Assembly (NCBI GenBank): GCA_937912125.1
Contig: CALDOK010000240.1
Span: 1 to 35,478, forward strand
Length of the DNA stretch: 35,478 nucleotides
Reading direction: 5' to 3'
Source: an uncultured Pseudomonadota bacterium
GTDB taxonomy: Bacteria > Myxococcota_A > UBA796 > JAFGLY01
Part shown: in pieces, positions 33,831 to 35,478 of the stretch
How positions within the stretch are numbered: position 1 is the first letter of the stretch
How the letters are laid out: each line of letters starts with the position of its first letter
Translations under genes and position numbers: made by a program
Notes under the pieces: generated by a model
What the model was told of the DNA's origin: nothing
The model's database searches: none
Seen by the model: only the letters and a program-made list of their open reading frames with translations

Positions 33831-34823
33831 CTACTCGGCAGTGGGCTCGGCAGCTGGCTCGTCGGCCCCGCCCAGCTCGAGCACGGCCTGCTTTGTCTTC
33901 TCAACCTTGGCGCGCGCTCTCTCCACCGCGGCCTCGAAGTCGACCTTCTCGAAGGCGGCGTCGAGGGAGGCGGCGGCCTCGGCGCGGGCCAGCTGGAAGC
34001 CGGCGGCCATGAGCTCGGCCTGAGCCTTGGCTACGGCCAGCTGGGCCTTGGCGAGGTCGCGATCGAGCAGGGCGTCGGAGAGCTCCTCGCGCTCGGCCTC
34101 GACCTGTTCCTTGGCGGTGCTCACCTCGGCGTCGGCAGCGATGGCGTCGGCCTTGACCTCGGAGCGGGTGGCGGAGAGCTCTTCCTTGGAGGCGGCCACC
34201 TGGCCCTTGGCCTCCTTGTAGCTGGCCTTGGCGGCGGCCAGGGCGGCCTTGGTCTCCTTGACGCGGGCCTTGGCGGACTTCAGGCTGGCCTTGGCGTTGA
34301 CCATGATCTCCTTGGCCGAGTCCACCAGCGCGCGGGCGGCGTCGCTGCCTTCGGCCTTCTTCTTGGCCTTGGCGGCCTTGAGCTCGGCCTTGGCCACGGT
34401 GAGCTGGGCCTTGGACTGGTCTACGCCGGCCTTGGCGCTCTGGACTTCGGCCTTGGCGCCCTCGATGCCGGCCTTGGCGCCCTGCTTCTCGGCCTTGGCC
34501 TCCTGGACCTCGGCCTTGGCGGTGTGGACCTGGGCGTCGCCCAGCTCGGCTGTGGCCTGGGCTTCTGCCTTGGCGTCCTGCACGTCCTGGCGTGCCTCGC
34601 CCACGTCGTCCTTCTCTTCGGCCTTGTCGTCCTTGGCGGCGTCGAGCTCGGCCTCTAGGGTGGCGATGCGAGCCTGGGCCTCGGCCAGCTGAGCGGCCTG
34701 GGTGTCCAGGGCCAGCTGCATCTCGGCGGGGATGCCCTCGAGGGCGTCGTCGCGCACCTCGGGGTCGGCCAGGACGGCGGAGGGGAGGGCGAGGAGCAGT
34801 ACGAGCAGGGTCGAGCGAAGCAA
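33831..34823 (-). CDS. exported Ala/Lys-rich heptad-repeat coiled-coil protein
   Basis: This 330-residue protein has a signal peptide (LRSTLLVLLLALPSAVLA) and an almost entirely alpha-helical, Ala/Lys/Glu-rich body. From about 102 to 157 it has a clean series of heptads beginning AKA (AKAEVQE, AKAEKQG, AKAGIEG, AKAEVQS, AKAGVDQ and so on), then less regular coiled coil to the end. No catalytic motif is seen. It may be a periplasmic rod or spacer, or a histone-H1-like or LEA-like protein by composition, although the signal peptide argues against DNA binding. The TTG start at 34823 is used because GGAGG lies exactly 5 bases upstream and the signal begins there; a GTG at 34862 has no such site. 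Confidence 0.72.
   Translation of the reverse strand: MLRSTLLVLLLALPSAVLADPEVRDDALEGIPAEMQLALDTQAAQLAEAQARIATLEAELDAAKDDKAEEKDDVGEARQDVQDAKAEAQATAELGDAQVHTAKAEVQEAKAEKQGAKAGIEGAKAEVQSAKAGVDQSKAQLTVAKAELKAAKAKKKAEGSDAARALVDSAKEIMVNAKASLKSAKARVKETKAALAAAKASYKEAKGQVAASKEELSATRSEVKADAIAADAEVSTAKEQVEAEREELSDALLDRDLAKAQLAVAKAQAELMAAGFQLARAEAAASLDAAFEKVDFEAAVERARAKVEKTKQAVLELGGADEPAAEPTAE
34353..34520 (-). repeat. 21-bp-period repeats encoding AKA-initial heptads
   Basis: The plus-strand core GGCCTTGGC recurs about every 21 bases, encoding Ala-Lys-Ala at the start of eight consecutive heptads in the coiled-coil protein. Unit count can vary by recombination without frameshift. Confidence 0.65.
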
Positions 34824-34844
34824 GGAAACCTCCGATGGGCTAGG

Positions 34845-34855
34845 GACTCGGAGTC
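34845..34855. promoter_or_regulatory. palindrome in the divergent region of the last two genes
   Basis: GACTC-G-GAGTC is a perfect dyad, flanked by CTA and TAG arms (34840-34842, 34856-34858). It lies in the 85-bp region between the divergent coiled-coil (minus) and NTF2-like (plus) genes. It could be a shared operator; no regulator is identified. Confidence 0.3.
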
Positions 34856-34908
34856 TAGCCACTTCAGGCGATTCGGCCAGTACACCAACCTTTCATTGTG
34901 GAGCTGCC

Positions 34909-35409
34909 GTGGCGTACTTCTCCCGCCGTCGCGCCTTCATGCTCGGCGTTGTGCTGGTGGTCGGAGCGTGGTTCCTGCTGCCCACCCTGTGCCGCGCCCC
35001 GGTCACCCCGGAGGGTCGCGTGCGTGCTGCGGTGGTCGAGGTGGCCGACGGGTTGAGCGCCGGCGATCTGGGGGCAGCGCTGGCGCCCATCTCACGAAGC
35101 TACCAAGACGCCGATGGCGGCGACTTCGCCACCGTGCGGGCCATCCTGTGGCGTGAGCTGCAGTCCCGTGGCCCCATCACCGTCACCCTGGGCCCCATGG
35201 AGGTCGATCTGGCCGAGGATGGTTCCTCGGCCCAGGCCAGCTTCGTGGCGCTGTTGATGGACGGCCTGAACGTGGGTGCCCTGGACATCCGCGCCGACAA
35301 CGCCGACGCCTGGCACTTCGAGGTGGGCTTGGAGCTCGAGGACGACGACGAGTGGCGCATTGTCTGGCACGAGCGGCGTGGGGTGGAGCCCCAGGACGTG
35401 TTCCTGTAG
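34909..35409 (+). CDS. membrane-anchored NTF2-like protein, hypothetical
   Basis: This 166-residue protein has a basic start (AYFSRRRAF), a single membrane helix (MLGVVLVVGAWFLLPTL, about 10-26) and an outer domain. The domain pattern is VRAAVVEVADGLSAGDLGAA, ISRSYQDADGGDFATVRAIL, then several strands ending DEWRIVWHERRGVE, as expected of a SnoaL/NTF2-like fold. The GTG at 34909 is chosen because GGAG lies 5 bases upstream; the longer open frame runs back across the divergent coiled-coil gene and is not credible there. Function unknown; the fold often binds small ligands or peptides. It is divergent from the coiled-coil gene and is the last gene in the window. Confidence 0.65.
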   Translation: MAYFSRRRAFMLGVVLVVGAWFLLPTLCRAPVTPEGRVRAAVVEVADGLSAGDLGAALAPISRSYQDADGGDFATVRAILWRELQSRGPITVTLGPMEVDLAEDGSSAQASFVALLMDGLNVGALDIRADNADAWHFEVGLELEDDDEWRIVWHERRGVEPQDVFL

Positions 35410-35478
35410 GAGGGCGAGGCGCTCGGGCCTTCGGAGCCCCGCGCGCCTAGGATCGGGGGAAACAGGCGGCCGCGGGGG

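Overview
The window is GC-rich throughout. It holds about 30 genes in short runs on both strands, with almost no non-coding DNA: no gap exceeds 300 bases, and I saw no rRNA, tRNA, insertion sequence or CRISPR array. Many proteins are predicted lipoproteins whose lipobox cysteine is followed by a T/D/P/G-rich linker. Three carry the Asp-rich putative metal-binding (MopE-like) module, and two have long alternating Asp-X linkers. With a sigma-54 activator, FG-GAP/ASPIC, CotH and lamin-tail lipoproteins, this suggests an uncultured member of the Myxococcota or a related deltaproteobacterial-type lineage. That placement is inference from gene style, not from a marker gene.

Region 1 (1-5550, minus strand) is a sulfur-handling locus. 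An ArsR-family repressor and a sigma-54 enhancer-binding protein with a four-cysteine PAS domain precede a sulfide:quinone-reductase-like flavoprotein, a DUF1641 protein, a single-cysteine DsrC/TusE protein and a DsrE2-type protein. A -24/-12 promoter lies before the flavoprotein. A matching pair of GTTGCAAC half-sites occurs both upstream of that promoter and just before the activator gene, so the regulatory circuit can be read from the sequence. Downstream of the operon, at the left edge of the window, are two copies of a 63-bp-period hairpin repeat.

Region 2 (5668-7646, minus) is a trio of Tad/Flp minor-pilin-type genes (TadG-like, TadE-like, TadE-like) with no other pilus genes in view.

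Region 3 (7880-15577) holds a PI-PLC-like lipoprotein (minus), then on the plus strand a purple-acid-phosphatase-like lipoprotein, an LpxH-like membrane phosphoesterase, a DnaJ C-terminal-domain/transmembrane/large outer-domain fusion, and a secreted propeller-like protein.

Region 4 (15570-22944) has a bacterial sugar transferase, a small membrane protein, a large transporter/spermidine-synthase-like fusion, a CotH lipoprotein and two methyltransferases (FkbM and TPMT/TehB-like).

Region 5 (23009-35409) is mostly exported proteins: lipoproteins with metal-binding modules, lamin-tail domains, carboxypeptidase-regulatory-like repeats, FG-GAP/ASPIC repeats and a DUF4019 domain, plus an HspQ homologue, an Ala/Lys heptad-repeat coiled-coil protein and a membrane-anchored NTF2-like protein. 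Two similar Asp-rich linker tracts face each other as inverted repeats about 4.5 kb apart, and one contains a perfect in-frame hexanucleotide microsatellite.
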